Source of the DNA: Deltaproteobacteria bacterium
GTDB taxonomy: Bacteria; Desulfobacterota; Desulfomonilia; UBA1062
Direction of reading: 5' to 3'
DNA length: 64,000 nucleotides
Assembly: GCA_015486075.1 (NCBI GenBank)
Contig: WFSG01000032.1
Coordinates: forward strand, 114,449-178,448
The notes beneath the pieces are model-generated. The model was given only the letters and a program-made list of their open reading frames with translations, did not search any database and was not told the origin of the DNA. This document shows, in pieces, positions 1 through 8,547 of the stretch (positions are counted from its first letter, which is position 1; every line of letters begins with the position of its first letter). The position numbers were made by a program, and so were the translations under genes.

Positions 1-78
1 AGCAGACGCGATGGTAGCCAAAAATAGAAATAGAAGAGACAAGGTAAAGCATATTGTGTAACCTTTTCTGTAAACCAT
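1..78 (-). CDS. N-terminus of a secreted or lipid-anchored protein (partial, runs off the window start)
   Basis: The reverse strand from 78 has an ATG preceded by GGAGGTG at 5-6 nt, an excellent ribosome-binding site. The 26 visible codons read as a signal peptide: a basic start (MVYRKGY), a hydrophobic stretch rich in Leu and Phe, and an ending in Ala-Ser-Ala that fits signal peptidase I cleavage. The frame stays open to base 1, so the mature protein lies outside the window and its function cannot be told. It is divergent from the gene starting at 347, so the 268 bases between them should hold both promoters. Confidence 0.7.
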   Translation of the reverse strand, partial: MVYRKGYTICFTLSLLFLFLATIASA

Positions 79-346
79 GCGAACACCTCCATACATAACA
101 TGGTATATCTGGATTATTATGTATTCCGCGATTGTTTGTCAAAGTATTAAAATGTGTTGCTATTGAACAAAGGTCGTTTTGTTATTACTTGAAGGCTGGA
201 TTAAATGTTTTTTTATTTTTTTTATATCGAGAGTTTTATCCTTAACACGATTTGCCGTATAGTTCTTAAGATACACCCTGAAGCTAGGACAGACAATGGG
301 AGGATATGGTTGACTTTTCTTTGCCTAGATAATACTCTATGTCTCC
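79..346. other. Divergent intergenic region
   Basis: AT-rich gap between two divergent genes. On the plus strand TTGACT (310-315) is followed after 17 nt by TACTCT (333-338), only a weak promoter match and very close to the ATG at 347. I see no tRNA, riboswitch or strong inverted repeat here. Confidence 0.4.
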
Positions 347-1492
347 ATGAGAGGTAAGCTTGAATATCCAAGCGGGCTGATAGAGCTGGTATCGGTAGAA
401 GTGGAGATGATTGATCCTGAATACAGGGAATTATGGCTCGGATATAACTACACTTGCCCGGGTGGTGAGTACAAGTCGACCATGGTAATACCCATTACTG
501 ATTCAGTTGGCATGGCTCATCATTTCTTCGAAGAGCTGGTGGAAGAAGCTAGGCGTTTGTCAGAGATAGACGGAGGATATTCAGAAGGTCCGGGCTTTTT
601 CCTTTCGAACAAGTCAGGTACGTTTTTCCTGATAAAGAATCTATGCCAGCAGGTAATAAATGTTCTCTCAATGGAGGGTCCATTGGAAGAAAATAGACTT
701 TACATTGACCTAAGCACAACAGGTATACATTTCAAGGACCCAGCCAAGAGCCTAACTGGAATGGACTTTGATCAAAGGCTCAAGGTCTTTATGACAAGGG
801 CAAAGGAAAAGATATCTCAGGGGTTTTATACTCTGGCTGCAGATGACCTTGAGAAGGCAAGGGCACTATGTTCTAACAGCCCGATAGTTTATAAGTTGCT
901 TGGTATCTGTCACAGGGAGCTAGGTCACCTAGATCTTGCCTTGGAGATGTTCTCAAAGGCCATGGACATAGATGACAGGGATAAGGACACGTTTCTTTAC
1001 CTGGAAGAAACAGGATTTTTCCTGGATGACATGGAGTTTTGCGAGAATATACTGGAAGAGATGCTAAGCCTGTATCCTGATGATATAAGGGGGCTTGTAG
1101 AGCTCGCTAATGTAAGGTACCAGATGGGTAGGGATTACGTGGATATACTGGACAAGGCATTTTCTATTGATAGCAAGGAGACAAAAGAGGTTATCCTGCA
1201 GACCTTTGTCTTCAAGCGTTCCAAGAGCCATAACCCCGATCCAAAGTTGATTTCAGCTAGGGATGTCTCGACCATAATGGGTGTGTCCCTTGAGACTATC
1301 AAGGGCCTTGTGAAGTTGAACAGAATACCTTCAAGGGAGACAGAGGAAAGAAGTGGTTTTGTGTTTGATGAGGATGAGCTCAAGGCTTGGATTGACGTGT
1401 ACACTAGATATGGGCTAATGGACAATGAGATCGAAAGAGCTACAGATAAATTCAACGGGAATTCAGATCAAGGCATGGCTCTTCTCACCTGA
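347..1492 (+). CDS. TPR protein with C-terminal MerR/excisionase-like helix-turn-helix
   Basis: 381 residues. Residues about 1-125 are an unassigned domain. Residues about 145-290 show helical TPR-like repeats (for example LLGICHRELGHLDLALEMFSKA). The C-terminus, about 303-355, reads as a small DNA-binding fold of the MerR/Xis type: LISARDVSTIMGVSLETIKG, then a wing and DEDELKAWID. I infer a soluble protein that pairs protein-protein contacts with DNA binding, possibly a regulator; the target is unknown. The ATG at 347 lacks a clear Shine-Dalgarno, so the start is uncertain. It overlaps the next gene by 68 bases and heads the heme operon, which suggests co-transcription. I cannot name an established family for the whole architecture. 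Confidence 0.75.
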   Translation: MRGKLEYPSGLIELVSVEVEMIDPEYRELWLGYNYTCPGGEYKSTMVIPITDSVGMAHHFFEELVEEARRLSEIDGGYSEGPGFFLSNKSGTFFLIKNLCQQVINVLSMEGPLEENRLYIDLSTTGIHFKDPAKSLTGMDFDQRLKVFMTRAKEKISQGFYTLAADDLEKARALCSNSPIVYKLLGICHRELGHLDLALEMFSKAMDIDDRDKDTFLYLEETGFFLDDMEFCENILEEMLSLYPDDIRGLVELANVRYQMGRDYVDILDKAFSIDSKETKEVILQTFVFKRSKSHNPDPKLISARDVSTIMGVSLETIKGLVKLNRIPSRETEERSGFVFDEDELKAWIDVYTRYGLMDNEIERATDKFNGNSDQGMALLT

Positions 1493-2186
1493 GGCTCTGG
1501 ATAGGAGGCTCAGGCCTGTTGTGATTTTGTGTCATGGTATACCAAGCTCCGCGCCCGATCCTCAAGACAGAGGTTATACGCCGCTTATAGAGTCGCTGGT
1601 TGAGGCAGGTTTTCATTGTACCTTCTTTAATTTCAGGGGATGCGGGGAGTCCTGTGGCAATATTGATATGGATGGCTGGTATGAGGACTTGTGTTCAGTT
1701 ATGGAAAAGATATACGGTATACCCGGTATTGATCCCTTCTCTGTGCATATACTAGGTTTTAGCGCAGGGGGAGCAATAGCCACAAAGATGGCTGCCTTGG
1801 ATGAAAGGATAAGGAGTGTTATGCTAATGGCAACGCCGGCTGACTTCTCCATAATCCTGCCTCCTGATCCAGATTTCTTAAGACAATACTTCTTAGAGAT
1901 AGGTCTAATTAAGGATAACTCTTTCCCCCCCGATATAAGGACCTGGTATGATACCTTTTTAGATCTAGACACTCCTAGATGGGTTCCCTTTCTCTCTCCC
2001 AGAAAAATATGCGTGGTGCACGGCGAGGAGGATACCTTAGTACCGGTGGAACATGCCAGGCGCATATTCTCTGCAGCGCTCAACCCCAAGAAGATCATTA
2101 TATTAAAAGATGCCCCTCATCAGCTCAGGAAAGACCACAGGGTGGTGCCATTGATAAAGGAATGGTTGATGGAGGTTTCAGACTAG
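1425..2186 (+). CDS. Alpha/beta-hydrolase family protein
   Basis: 253 residues with the full alpha/beta-hydrolase signature: HG oxyanion strand (ILCHGIPSSAPDP), nucleophile elbow GFSAGG, the acid in HGEEDTLVP and the catalytic His in DAPHQLR. The early beta strand ELQINSTGIQIKAWLF supports the ATG at 1425 although it lies 68 bases inside the upstream gene. The layout resembles cytosolic serine hydrolases of the dienelactone-hydrolase/acyl-peptidase type; the substrate is not deducible. It is followed after one base by the siroheme synthase gene (GGAGG at 2171 lies inside it), so it is part of the heme operon, but I know of no required hydrolase step in siroheme or heme formation. Confidence 0.85.
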   Translation: MRSKELQINSTGIQIKAWLFSPEALDRRLRPVVILCHGIPSSAPDPQDRGYTPLIESLVEAGFHCTFFNFRGCGESCGNIDMDGWYEDLCSVMEKIYGIPGIDPFSVHILGFSAGGAIATKMAALDERIRSVMLMATPADFSIILPPDPDFLRQYFLEIGLIKDNSFPPDIRTWYDTFLDLDTPRWVPFLSPRKICVVHGEEDTLVPVEHARRIFSAALNPKKIIILKDAPHQLRKDHRVVPLIKEWLMEVSD

Positions 2187-2187
2187 G

Positions 2188-2865
2188 TTGACAAGCAGGC
2201 TAGAATACACCCACGAGAATATGTATTACCCGGTTTTCCTCGATCTCAGGGATAAACTCTGTGTCGTGATAGGTGGTGGAAGGGTGGCTCAAAGGAAGGT
2301 GGAATCACTGGTAAGTGCAGGGGCAAGGGTGAAGGTCATATCAGGTGATATACTTGATGAGATCAGCTCTATTGATGGGGTTATACTTGAGAAGAGGAAA
2401 TACGAGGATGGTGATCTTAAAGGGGCTTTTCTGGTTATAGCTGCTACCGATGATCCCGATGAAAACCTTAAGATAACTAGGGAAGCCAAGGCCAGAGGTA
2501 TTCTTTTGAATGTTGTTGACAAGATAGAGCTATGCAACTTTATTATGCCTTCTGTAGTAGAAAAGGGGCCACTAAAGATCGCGATATCGACAGGTGGCTT
2601 TTCCCCTGCATTGGCAAGAAGACTACGCGTGAAGATTGGTAAATATATAGGAGAAGAGTTTGAAATCCTGGCAAGAATTCTGGCAAGGATAAGGCCCATT
2701 GTTGTTGGAATGGGTGGTGATGCTAACATGCACAAGCGTATATTCGAAGTACTTATAGATTCTTCCCTTCTAGATGCAATCCGTGAGGGTAATAGGGAGC
2801 AGGTAAATGATATTATTTATCAGGCGCTGGGCATACAGATAGACATCGGGGACTTATTATTATGA
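2188..2865 (+). CDS. Precorrin-2 dehydrogenase / sirohydrochlorin ferrochelatase (SirC/Met8/CysG N-terminal type)
   Basis: 225 residues matching the CysG N-terminal/Met8 family: YPVFLDLRDK start, NAD-binding GGGRVAQRK (29-37), the conserved NVVDKIELCNF with the active-site Asp, and STGGFSPALARRLR. The enzyme oxidises precorrin-2 to sirohydrochlorin with NAD; Met8-like members also insert ferrous iron to make siroheme. Which of the two activities is present cannot be settled by eye. The TTG at 2188 has GGAGG 12 nt upstream; the ATG at 2221 begins directly at the family N-terminus but lacks a ribosome-binding site, so 2188 is kept. The stop overlaps the next start (ATGA). CobA, in the same operon, supplies precorrin-2. 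Confidence 0.9.
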   Translation: MTSRLEYTHENMYYPVFLDLRDKLCVVIGGGRVAQRKVESLVSAGARVKVISGDILDEISSIDGVILEKRKYEDGDLKGAFLVIAATDDPDENLKITREAKARGILLNVVDKIELCNFIMPSVVEKGPLKIAISTGGFSPALARRLRVKIGKYIGEEFEILARILARIRPIVVGMGGDANMHKRIFEVLIDSSLLDAIREGNREQVNDIIYQALGIQIDIGDLLL

Positions 2866-3683
2866 GTATAATAACTATAACTAGTTTTCTATACATAGCC
2901 GCCTTAGCGGCGTTTGTAATTATGCTCCTAAGTAGAAAATCCCTGATTTTGCTCTTTGCTAGGGCCTTATTCCTGGCATCGGTAGCGTCTCACGGCATAC
3001 TGATGTTGATACTTTCCATTAATCTGCACGAGGTACCTTTAAGTTCCGTTCCCCAGGCAATTAACATGATGATATTTATCTCTTCTTTGGCATTTATACC
3101 CATTGTATTGAGTAGAAAGACATACCTGTTGGGTGTTTTCTTCCTGCCGTTTGCATCTTTTGCACTACTATGGGTCTTGCCAGACATAGGCCTTTCAGCG
3201 CCTGCCACTTTCCGTTTCCACACTTATTGGTATCCGCTACATACCCTGAGCGTTATAACAGGGGAGGCTATGTTTGTGGTGGCAGCCGTAACATCTATAG
3301 TATACCTTGTTCACGAACATATAATAAGAAAAGGGGATTTTCACTCATCGGTATCTTCATCCTTGCCTGCACTCACCCTGCTTGATAGGATCCTCTACAT
3401 AAGCGTTTTAGTGGGGTTTCTGGCAATAACTTCTGGTATGATCATGGGTACACTCTGGGCACAGAGCAAGGGGCTGCACTTATCCAAGATAATGCCCAAG
3501 ATAATAGCAGGGGGCATTGTATGGATCATATTTGCCGTATGTCTGCACCAGAGATTTGCCATTGGCTGGAAAGGAAGACGTACGGCAATAGTCACGCTCA
3601 TAGGATTTAGCTTGATGATTGTATTACTCTTCTTAATTAACATGTTATTTCCACACGCGCATGGACTAGGTCTGTTGCTATGA
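2862..3683 (+). CDS. HemX/CcsA-like cytochrome c assembly membrane protein
   Basis: 273 residues, almost wholly hydrophobic, with about eight membrane spans. The fold resembles the CcsA/HemX group: FRFHTYWYPLHTLSVITGE and MIMGTLWAQSKG fit conserved His and Trp regions. The tryptophan-rich WWD signature of true CcsA is not apparent, so the protein is closer to HemX, which sits beside hemA in many bacteria and is thought to affect HemA levels or heme traffic. It overlaps the upstream gene by four bases (ATGA) and hemA by four (ATGA), so translation is coupled on both sides. Direct heme-binding or assembly function is an inference from family and context. Confidence 0.85.
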   Translation: MSIITITSFLYIAALAAFVIMLLSRKSLILLFARALFLASVASHGILMLILSINLHEVPLSSVPQAINMMIFISSLAFIPIVLSRKTYLLGVFFLPFASFALLWVLPDIGLSAPATFRFHTYWYPLHTLSVITGEAMFVVAAVTSIVYLVHEHIIRKGDFHSSVSSSLPALTLLDRILYISVLVGFLAITSGMIMGTLWAQSKGLHLSKIMPKIIAGGIVWIIFAVCLHQRFAIGWKGRRTAIVTLIGFSLMIVLLFLINMLFPHAHGLGLLL

Positions 3684-4987
3684 TAAGGATAGAGTGCATC
3701 AGCATAAATTACAGGCATGTGCCTGTAGACATACTGGAAAGGGTAAGGATACCTCCAGAGGCGGTTGTACCCATGTTACCCCCGGGTTCAGAGGCATATA
3801 CCTTGAACACGTGCAACCGTGCCGAGATATACTGGACAGGCATGGAAAAGCAGGGTGTCTTTAACATGGTTTCCGGACTTATAGGAGTAGCACCAGGCTA
3901 CCTTGACCGTATATCAGTGCATTTGAGAGGAGAAGACAGTGTTAGGCATCTTTTCAGGGTAGCGTCTGGCCTAGATTCTATGGTTCTTGGCGAACCCCAG
4001 ATACTGGGCCAAGTGAAAGATGCTTACAAGGCTGCCCTAGATGAGCACATGGTTTCTATTATATTTAATAAGCTTCTTCACAGGGCCTTCAGGACAGCAA
4101 AGCGTATCAGAACAGAGACAGCCATAGGCAAGTTTCCTGTTTCCGTTGCATCTGAGGCAGTGGAATTGGCATGCCACGTGTTTGATGAGATCCAGGGAAG
4201 TCAGGTTCTTGTAATAGGCGCGGGAGAAATGGCCACGATAGCTGCAAAGAGGCTTAAGGACAGAGGGGTATCAAGGATATCTATCCTCAACCGTACCTTT
4301 GGACGCGCAAAGGAGTTGGCAGTAGAGCTGGGCGGTATGGCGCTGAGTTTCAGTGAGCTGCACGAGGCGGTGAGGACGAGTGACATTATAATCACCTCCA
4401 CGGGTTCTCAGGAGCCTATAATAACAAAGGACATGATGAGCGAGATAATGAAAGAGAGACATTATAGCCCTGTAGTAATGATAGATATTGCCCTACCTAG
4501 GGATGTGGAACCCGATGTGAGTAAAGTGTACAACTGTTATCTTTATGACCTTGATTCACTGAAAAAGGTTGTTTCAGTAAACTTTACACAAAGGGAAAAT
4601 GAGATTGAAAAGGCCGAAGAGATTATAGAATATGAAGTAGGAGTTTTCAGTAGGTGGTTAAAGGGGCTTAATGCTCATGGTACCATAAGGGATCTGTATA
4701 ACCTGATGGAATACTACATATCAGAGCAATTGGAGGAAAAGGCTGCTTTGGTAGGAGAAAAGGAGAAGGCTATTCTAGAAGATGCTCTCAGGTCAATGGC
4801 TAAAAGGCTTTTTAACAGGCCTGTCTCCTTTATGAAGAGATATCCCAAGCTAGACTATATAGAACATACAAGGAGGATATTCCGTCTGGATGAAGACTAT
4901 CAGGATAGGCACAAGAGGCAGCAAGCTGGCACTAGCGCAGGTAGAGATAGTAATAAGCTTGATGAGAAATATAGAGGAAAATCTTGA
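3680..4987 (+). CDS. hemA: Glutamyl-tRNA reductase
   Basis: 435 residues. Reduces glutamyl-tRNA(Glu) with NADPH to glutamate-1-semialdehyde, the first committed step of the C5 tetrapyrrole pathway. The catalytic Cys45 is in TLNTCNRAEIYW; GEPQILGQVKDAY and the Rossmann segment VLVIGAGEMATIAAKRL are typical, followed by the helical dimerisation domain. The ATG overlaps the upstream stop (ATGA). The last 33 codons (4890-4987) also encode the start of hemC in another frame, and this tail (charged, rich in Arg, Lys, Gly) looks like a lineage extension. Glutamate-semialdehyde aminomutase (hemL) and hemB are not in the window. Confidence 0.97.
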   Translation: MIRIECISINYRHVPVDILERVRIPPEAVVPMLPPGSEAYTLNTCNRAEIYWTGMEKQGVFNMVSGLIGVAPGYLDRISVHLRGEDSVRHLFRVASGLDSMVLGEPQILGQVKDAYKAALDEHMVSIIFNKLLHRAFRTAKRIRTETAIGKFPVSVASEAVELACHVFDEIQGSQVLVIGAGEMATIAAKRLKDRGVSRISILNRTFGRAKELAVELGGMALSFSELHEAVRTSDIIITSTGSQEPIITKDMMSEIMKERHYSPVVMIDIALPRDVEPDVSKVYNCYLYDLDSLKKVVSVNFTQRENEIEKAEEIIEYEVGVFSRWLKGLNAHGTIRDLYNLMEYYISEQLEEKAALVGEKEKAILEDALRSMAKRLFNRPVSFMKRYPKLDYIEHTRRIFRLDEDYQDRHKRQQAGTSAGRDSNKLDEKYRGKS

Positions 4988-5774
4988 TGTCGAGGTACGC
5001 AAGATACATACTACCGGAGACAGGCTTGTCAATGTATCCCTTGACGAAATAGGTGGTAAGGGCCTTTTTGTAAAGGATATTGAGGAGCAATTGCTTGAAG
5101 GTGATATAGATATTGCAGTGCACAGCCTGAAGGATATGCCAGCAGACCTTCATGAGGGTCTTTATCTAAGTGCGTTTGTTAAGAGGGACGATCCCAGGGA
5201 TATGCTTTTTACAAATGGCAGTTACACACTTTATTCTTTACCCAAGGATTCTGATTTAGGCACATCTAGCTTGAGGAGAAAGTACCAGGTAAAGTCGGTA
5301 AGGCCTGACGTGAATATCGTTAATATCAGGGGTAATGTAACTACCAGGTTAGACAAGATCGGTAAGAGTGTAGATGGTGTGATACTGGCTGCTGCAGGCA
5401 TAAAACGCCTAGGATTAAGGGCCGGTGTACCACTGGACATCAGGACCATAATTCCGGCTCCTGGACAGGGTGTAATAGCCTTGGAGACAAGGAAAGATGA
5501 CAAAGATATAATAAATTTTACAAAGAACCTTGACCACGGTGCAACGAGGTTATGTGTTGAGACAGAAAGGGCATTTCTCAAGACCCTGGGTGCTGACTGC
5601 AACTTTCCAGTTGCCGCACATGCCCTTCTTGAACATGCTGATATCATTCTGCACGGCATGCTTGGGGACATGAACAGACCATACCTGATGGTACGGAAAA
5701 CAGTAAGGGGTAAAGATACGTCTATAGGTAGTATTCTTGCTGAGGAACTTGTTGAAGAACTGGAGAGAAATTGA
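4890..5774 (+). CDS. hemC: Porphobilinogen deaminase (hydroxymethylbilane synthase)
   Basis: 294 residues. Polymerises four porphobilinogens to hydroxymethylbilane on a dipyrromethane cofactor. Seen: IRIGTRGSKLALAQ start, KGLFVKDIEEQLLEG, HSLKDMPA, GTSSLRR, RPDVNIVNIRGNVTTRL, and Cys237 in GADCNFPVAAHA, the likely cofactor attachment site. It is slightly shorter than the usual 305-315 residues. The start is fixed by the family N-terminus; GGAGG lies 13 nt upstream. The gene begins 98 bases inside hemA and its TGA overlaps the TTG start of the next gene, so all three should be translationally coupled. Confidence 0.96.
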   Translation: MKTIRIGTRGSKLALAQVEIVISLMRNIEENLDVEVRKIHTTGDRLVNVSLDEIGGKGLFVKDIEEQLLEGDIDIAVHSLKDMPADLHEGLYLSAFVKRDDPRDMLFTNGSYTLYSLPKDSDLGTSSLRRKYQVKSVRPDVNIVNIRGNVTTRLDKIGKSVDGVILAAAGIKRLGLRAGVPLDIRTIIPAPGQGVIALETRKDDKDIINFTKNLDHGATRLCVETERAFLKTLGADCNFPVAAHALLEHADIILHGMLGDMNRPYLMVRKTVRGKDTSIGSILAEELVEELERN

Positions 5775-7261
5775 ACAGGACAAAGGTATACCTCGTTGGC
5801 ACAGGACCTGGGGACCCTGAACTCCTTACCCTGAAGGCAGAAAGGGTTATCAGGACTGCGGACGTTCTTGTGTACGACGACCTAATACCTCCCGAGGTTA
5901 TGGGCCTTGTTGGAAAGCACGCTCTGACCATATATGTGGGCAAGAGGGCTGGCAAGCACAAGATGGGACAGGAGGAAATAAACGGTCTTATGGTAAAACT
6001 GGCCCTGGAAGGAAAGACCGTGGCAAGGCTTAAGGGCGGGGACCCTTGCATATTTGGAAGGTGCGGGGAAGAAGCAACTTATCTGAAGGAACATGGTGTA
6101 GATTTCGAGATCATTCCAGGTATAAGTTCAGCAACAGCAGGACCAGTCTCGGCAGGTATACCACCTACCCACAGGCAACTGTCTTCGTCTCTCAGGATAG
6201 TTACTGCACACGAAGATCCCACGAAGAAAGATAGCCTCTTGGACTGGGAGAATTTGGCCCGGGATAAGGGCACAATTATATTTCTCATGGGTGCATCCCG
6301 CATAGGTGCCATTGCAAAGAGGCTCATTAAAGAGGGCATGGACGGGGATAGACCATGTGCTCTTATACAGGATGCAACCACGGGTTCCCAGAGGCATGTT
6401 TTATCTACCCTGGAAAAAGTAGCTGAGGATGCAGCTTTGGCAGGTATTGCTTCCCCATGTATAATGCTGGTCGGTAACGTGGCAGTTCTTGCACGAGATC
6501 TCTTCAGACCAGCCAAGCTTCCCCTTGAGGGAAGGTCTGTGCTTATAACTAGGCCCGTTCATCTCGCCTGGGAGTCTGCCCTTCTATTCTCTTCCCGCGG
6601 TGCCAAAGCATACGTATACCCGCTCATAGAGATCTCTAAGCTCGATTTTGATATACCTAGGATAGACTCCTATGACATGTTTATTTTTACATCCCAAAAC
6701 GCTGTTACTATTTTCATGGAAAGACTTTTCAGTGCTGGCCTGGATGCTAGGGTATTTGGAGGCAGGGAGATTGTGGCCATAGGACCAGGCACCACGGGCG
6801 CCCTGAATAAATACGGCATTAGGGTTGATACTATAGCTGGGACATATACTGCAGAAGGGATAGTGGATGCCATTGGCATGAAAGACCTTAAGGGTCGATT
6901 TATATGCATTCCAAGGGCAAAGGGCGCAAGGCCTTATTTGGTTAAGGCCTTGGAGGGTATGGGTGCATATGTGAGAGAGATCTTGGTATACGAAAGCAGG
7001 ATGCCGGCTAATGCATGTAAGGAAAGTTTCTACCGCGTGCTCTCTAAAGTGGAATCGGTTATATTCACTAGCCCTTCGGGTGCAAGTAATGCTTTTAAGC
7101 TTCTTGGAAAGGATACAATACACATTCTTGCCTCGAAGACAGTTATTGCTATTGGACCTGTAACAGCCAATTTTCTTAAGGCCTCGGGCCTTGAGCCGGA
7201 CTTGTCAGCAACTATACATACAGATATGGGTATTATTGAAGCCATGAAAGGAGCAGCATAG
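5771..7261 (+). CDS. cobA-hemD: Fused uroporphyrinogen-III C-methyltransferase / uroporphyrinogen-III synthase
   Basis: 496 residues in two halves. Residues 1-245 are a SUMT (CobA): VGTGPGDPELLTLKAERVI, GGDPCIFGR and MGASRI motifs; it uses two SAM to turn uroporphyrinogen III into precorrin-2. Residues about 255-496 are a HemD synthase with the usual weak conservation (SVLITRPVHLA, FTSQNAV, FTSPSGASNAF), which cyclises hydroxymethylbilane. Such fusions are common in Firmicutes and Desulfobacterota. The start is TTG at 5771, overlapping the hemC TGA (TTGA). Placing both activities in one chain after hemC and near the precorrin-2 dehydrogenase commits flux to siroheme. Confidence 0.95.
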   Translation: MNRTKVYLVGTGPGDPELLTLKAERVIRTADVLVYDDLIPPEVMGLVGKHALTIYVGKRAGKHKMGQEEINGLMVKLALEGKTVARLKGGDPCIFGRCGEEATYLKEHGVDFEIIPGISSATAGPVSAGIPPTHRQLSSSLRIVTAHEDPTKKDSLLDWENLARDKGTIIFLMGASRIGAIAKRLIKEGMDGDRPCALIQDATTGSQRHVLSTLEKVAEDAALAGIASPCIMLVGNVAVLARDLFRPAKLPLEGRSVLITRPVHLAWESALLFSSRGAKAYVYPLIEISKLDFDIPRIDSYDMFIFTSQNAVTIFMERLFSAGLDARVFGGREIVAIGPGTTGALNKYGIRVDTIAGTYTAEGIVDAIGMKDLKGRFICIPRAKGARPYLVKALEGMGAYVREILVYESRMPANACKESFYRVLSKVESVIFTSPSGASNAFKLLGKDTIHILASKTVIAIGPVTANFLKASGLEPDLSATIHTDMGIIEAMKGAA

Positions 7262-8439
7262 TGATAGGCATATCAAAACTTTATTGCGGAACAGTGGAGG
7301 CATCAGACCCCATAAGGTATGGGAGGCGTTCGAGGGCCCTCCCCGCGCACCTTTTACAGTTCTCCGAGGATAAGAAGCCTGTTATAGTCTGGAATATAAC
7401 TAGCAGGTGTAACCTCAAGTGTATTCATTGTTATGCCTCTGCAGGTGGAGGTCAGACTAAGGAACTAACCACGGAACAGGGGCTTGGTCTTATTTCGCAG
7501 CTAAAGGATTATGGCGTACCTGTTATACTTTTCTCTGGGGGAGAGCCCTTTATGAGACAGGACTTGGTACAGCTTGTGAGGTCAGCTGCAAATAGTGGTA
7601 TAAGGGCAGTTATATCAAGTAATGGGACCCTGATAACAAGGGATATGGCAAACAGACTTGCCGACGTTGGCCTATCTTACATAGGTGTGAGCCTGGACGG
7701 GATGGAGGGAGTTAATGACAAGTTTAGGGGAGTGCAAGGTGCATTCAAGAAGGCGATGAAGGGTATGCAGAATGCCATGGCAAGCGGCATAAAGGTAGGC
7801 TTAAGGTTCACGATGAACAAGAGGAATTATACTGAAATCCCGGCTATATTTGACCTCATGGAAGCAGAGGGTATACAGAGAATTTGCTTTTATCACTTGG
7901 TTTATACGGGACGGGCGCGAGATTTAATGGCAGAGGACCTTACGCATGAAGAAACGAGGAAGACCCTTGATCTTATAATGGAGAGGACAAGAGAGATGAT
8001 AGAGAAAAAAGGCATTGATGTTGAGGTCTTGACCGTTGATAATCATGCCGATGGTCCCTACCTATATCTTCGCATGTTAGAGGAGGGTAATAAAAGAGCA
8101 CCTGATGTGTTGGACTTGTTAAAGATGAATGGCGGTAATTCAAGCGGCCTGGGTATAGGATGCATAAACTGGGATGGAGATGTGTATCCTGATCAGTTTT
8201 GGCGTAACCACAAGTTGGGGAATATTCTGGAGAAAGAGTTCAGCGAAATATGGGAAGACAGGTCTAATGAGTTTCTAATGAAGCTCAAGAACAAGAAGCT
8301 TCATATTAAGGGTAAATGCCAGAGATGCAAATGGCTTGATGTATGTGCTGGTAATTTCCGTGCAAGGGCAGAGGCGGCGACAGGTGATCCATGGGGGGAA
8401 GATCCCGCCTGTTACCTGACGGAAGAGGAGATTAGTTAA
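7261..8439 (+). CDS. ahbC: Radical SAM 12,18-didecarboxysiroheme deacetylase (AhbC type)
   Basis: 392 residues. The radical SAM motif is CxxxCxxC at Cys50, 54 and 57 (NITSRCNLKCIHCY); SGGEPF follows, and C-terminal cysteines (GIGCINWDG, GKCQRCKWLDVC, DPACYL) fit an auxiliary cluster of the SPASM/twitch kind. The N-terminus MIGISKLYCGTVEASD and the VYPDQFW motif match what I know of AhbC, which removes two acetate side chains from didecarboxysiroheme in siroheme-dependent heme synthesis. NirJ of heme d1 synthesis is the nearest alternative. The GTG start overlaps the upstream TAG by one base. AhbA, AhbB and AhbD, needed for the rest of the route, are not in this window. Confidence 0.85.
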   Translation: MIGISKLYCGTVEASDPIRYGRRSRALPAHLLQFSEDKKPVIVWNITSRCNLKCIHCYASAGGGQTKELTTEQGLGLISQLKDYGVPVILFSGGEPFMRQDLVQLVRSAANSGIRAVISSNGTLITRDMANRLADVGLSYIGVSLDGMEGVNDKFRGVQGAFKKAMKGMQNAMASGIKVGLRFTMNKRNYTEIPAIFDLMEAEGIQRICFYHLVYTGRARDLMAEDLTHEETRKTLDLIMERTREMIEKKGIDVEVLTVDNHADGPYLYLRMLEEGNKRAPDVLDLLKMNGGNSSGLGIGCINWDGDVYPDQFWRNHKLGNILEKEFSEIWEDRSNEFLMKLKNKKLHIKGKCQRCKWLDVCAGNFRARAEAATGDPWGEDPACYLTEEEIS

Positions 8440-8504
8440 TCTTATTATATTGATTTGAATGTAATCTTAATTAAAGGTATACAGATTAATGGTTTAAACT
8501 GGTA

Positions 8505-8546
8505 GTAGCCACCCCTTGTTTTTATGCAAGGGGTGGCTACTTTTTT
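8505..8546 (+). terminator. Intrinsic terminator of the heme operon
   Basis: A perfect 14-bp stem, GTAGCCACCCCTTG (8505-8518) against CAAGGGGTGGCTAC (8527-8540), with an 8-nt loop, is followed by six T (8541-8546). It lies 65 bases after the ahbC stop and ends just before the stop codon of the convergent gene at 8548, so it separates the two units. The reverse direction lacks a T-tract and should terminate less well. Confidence 0.95.
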
Positions 8547-8547
8547 A

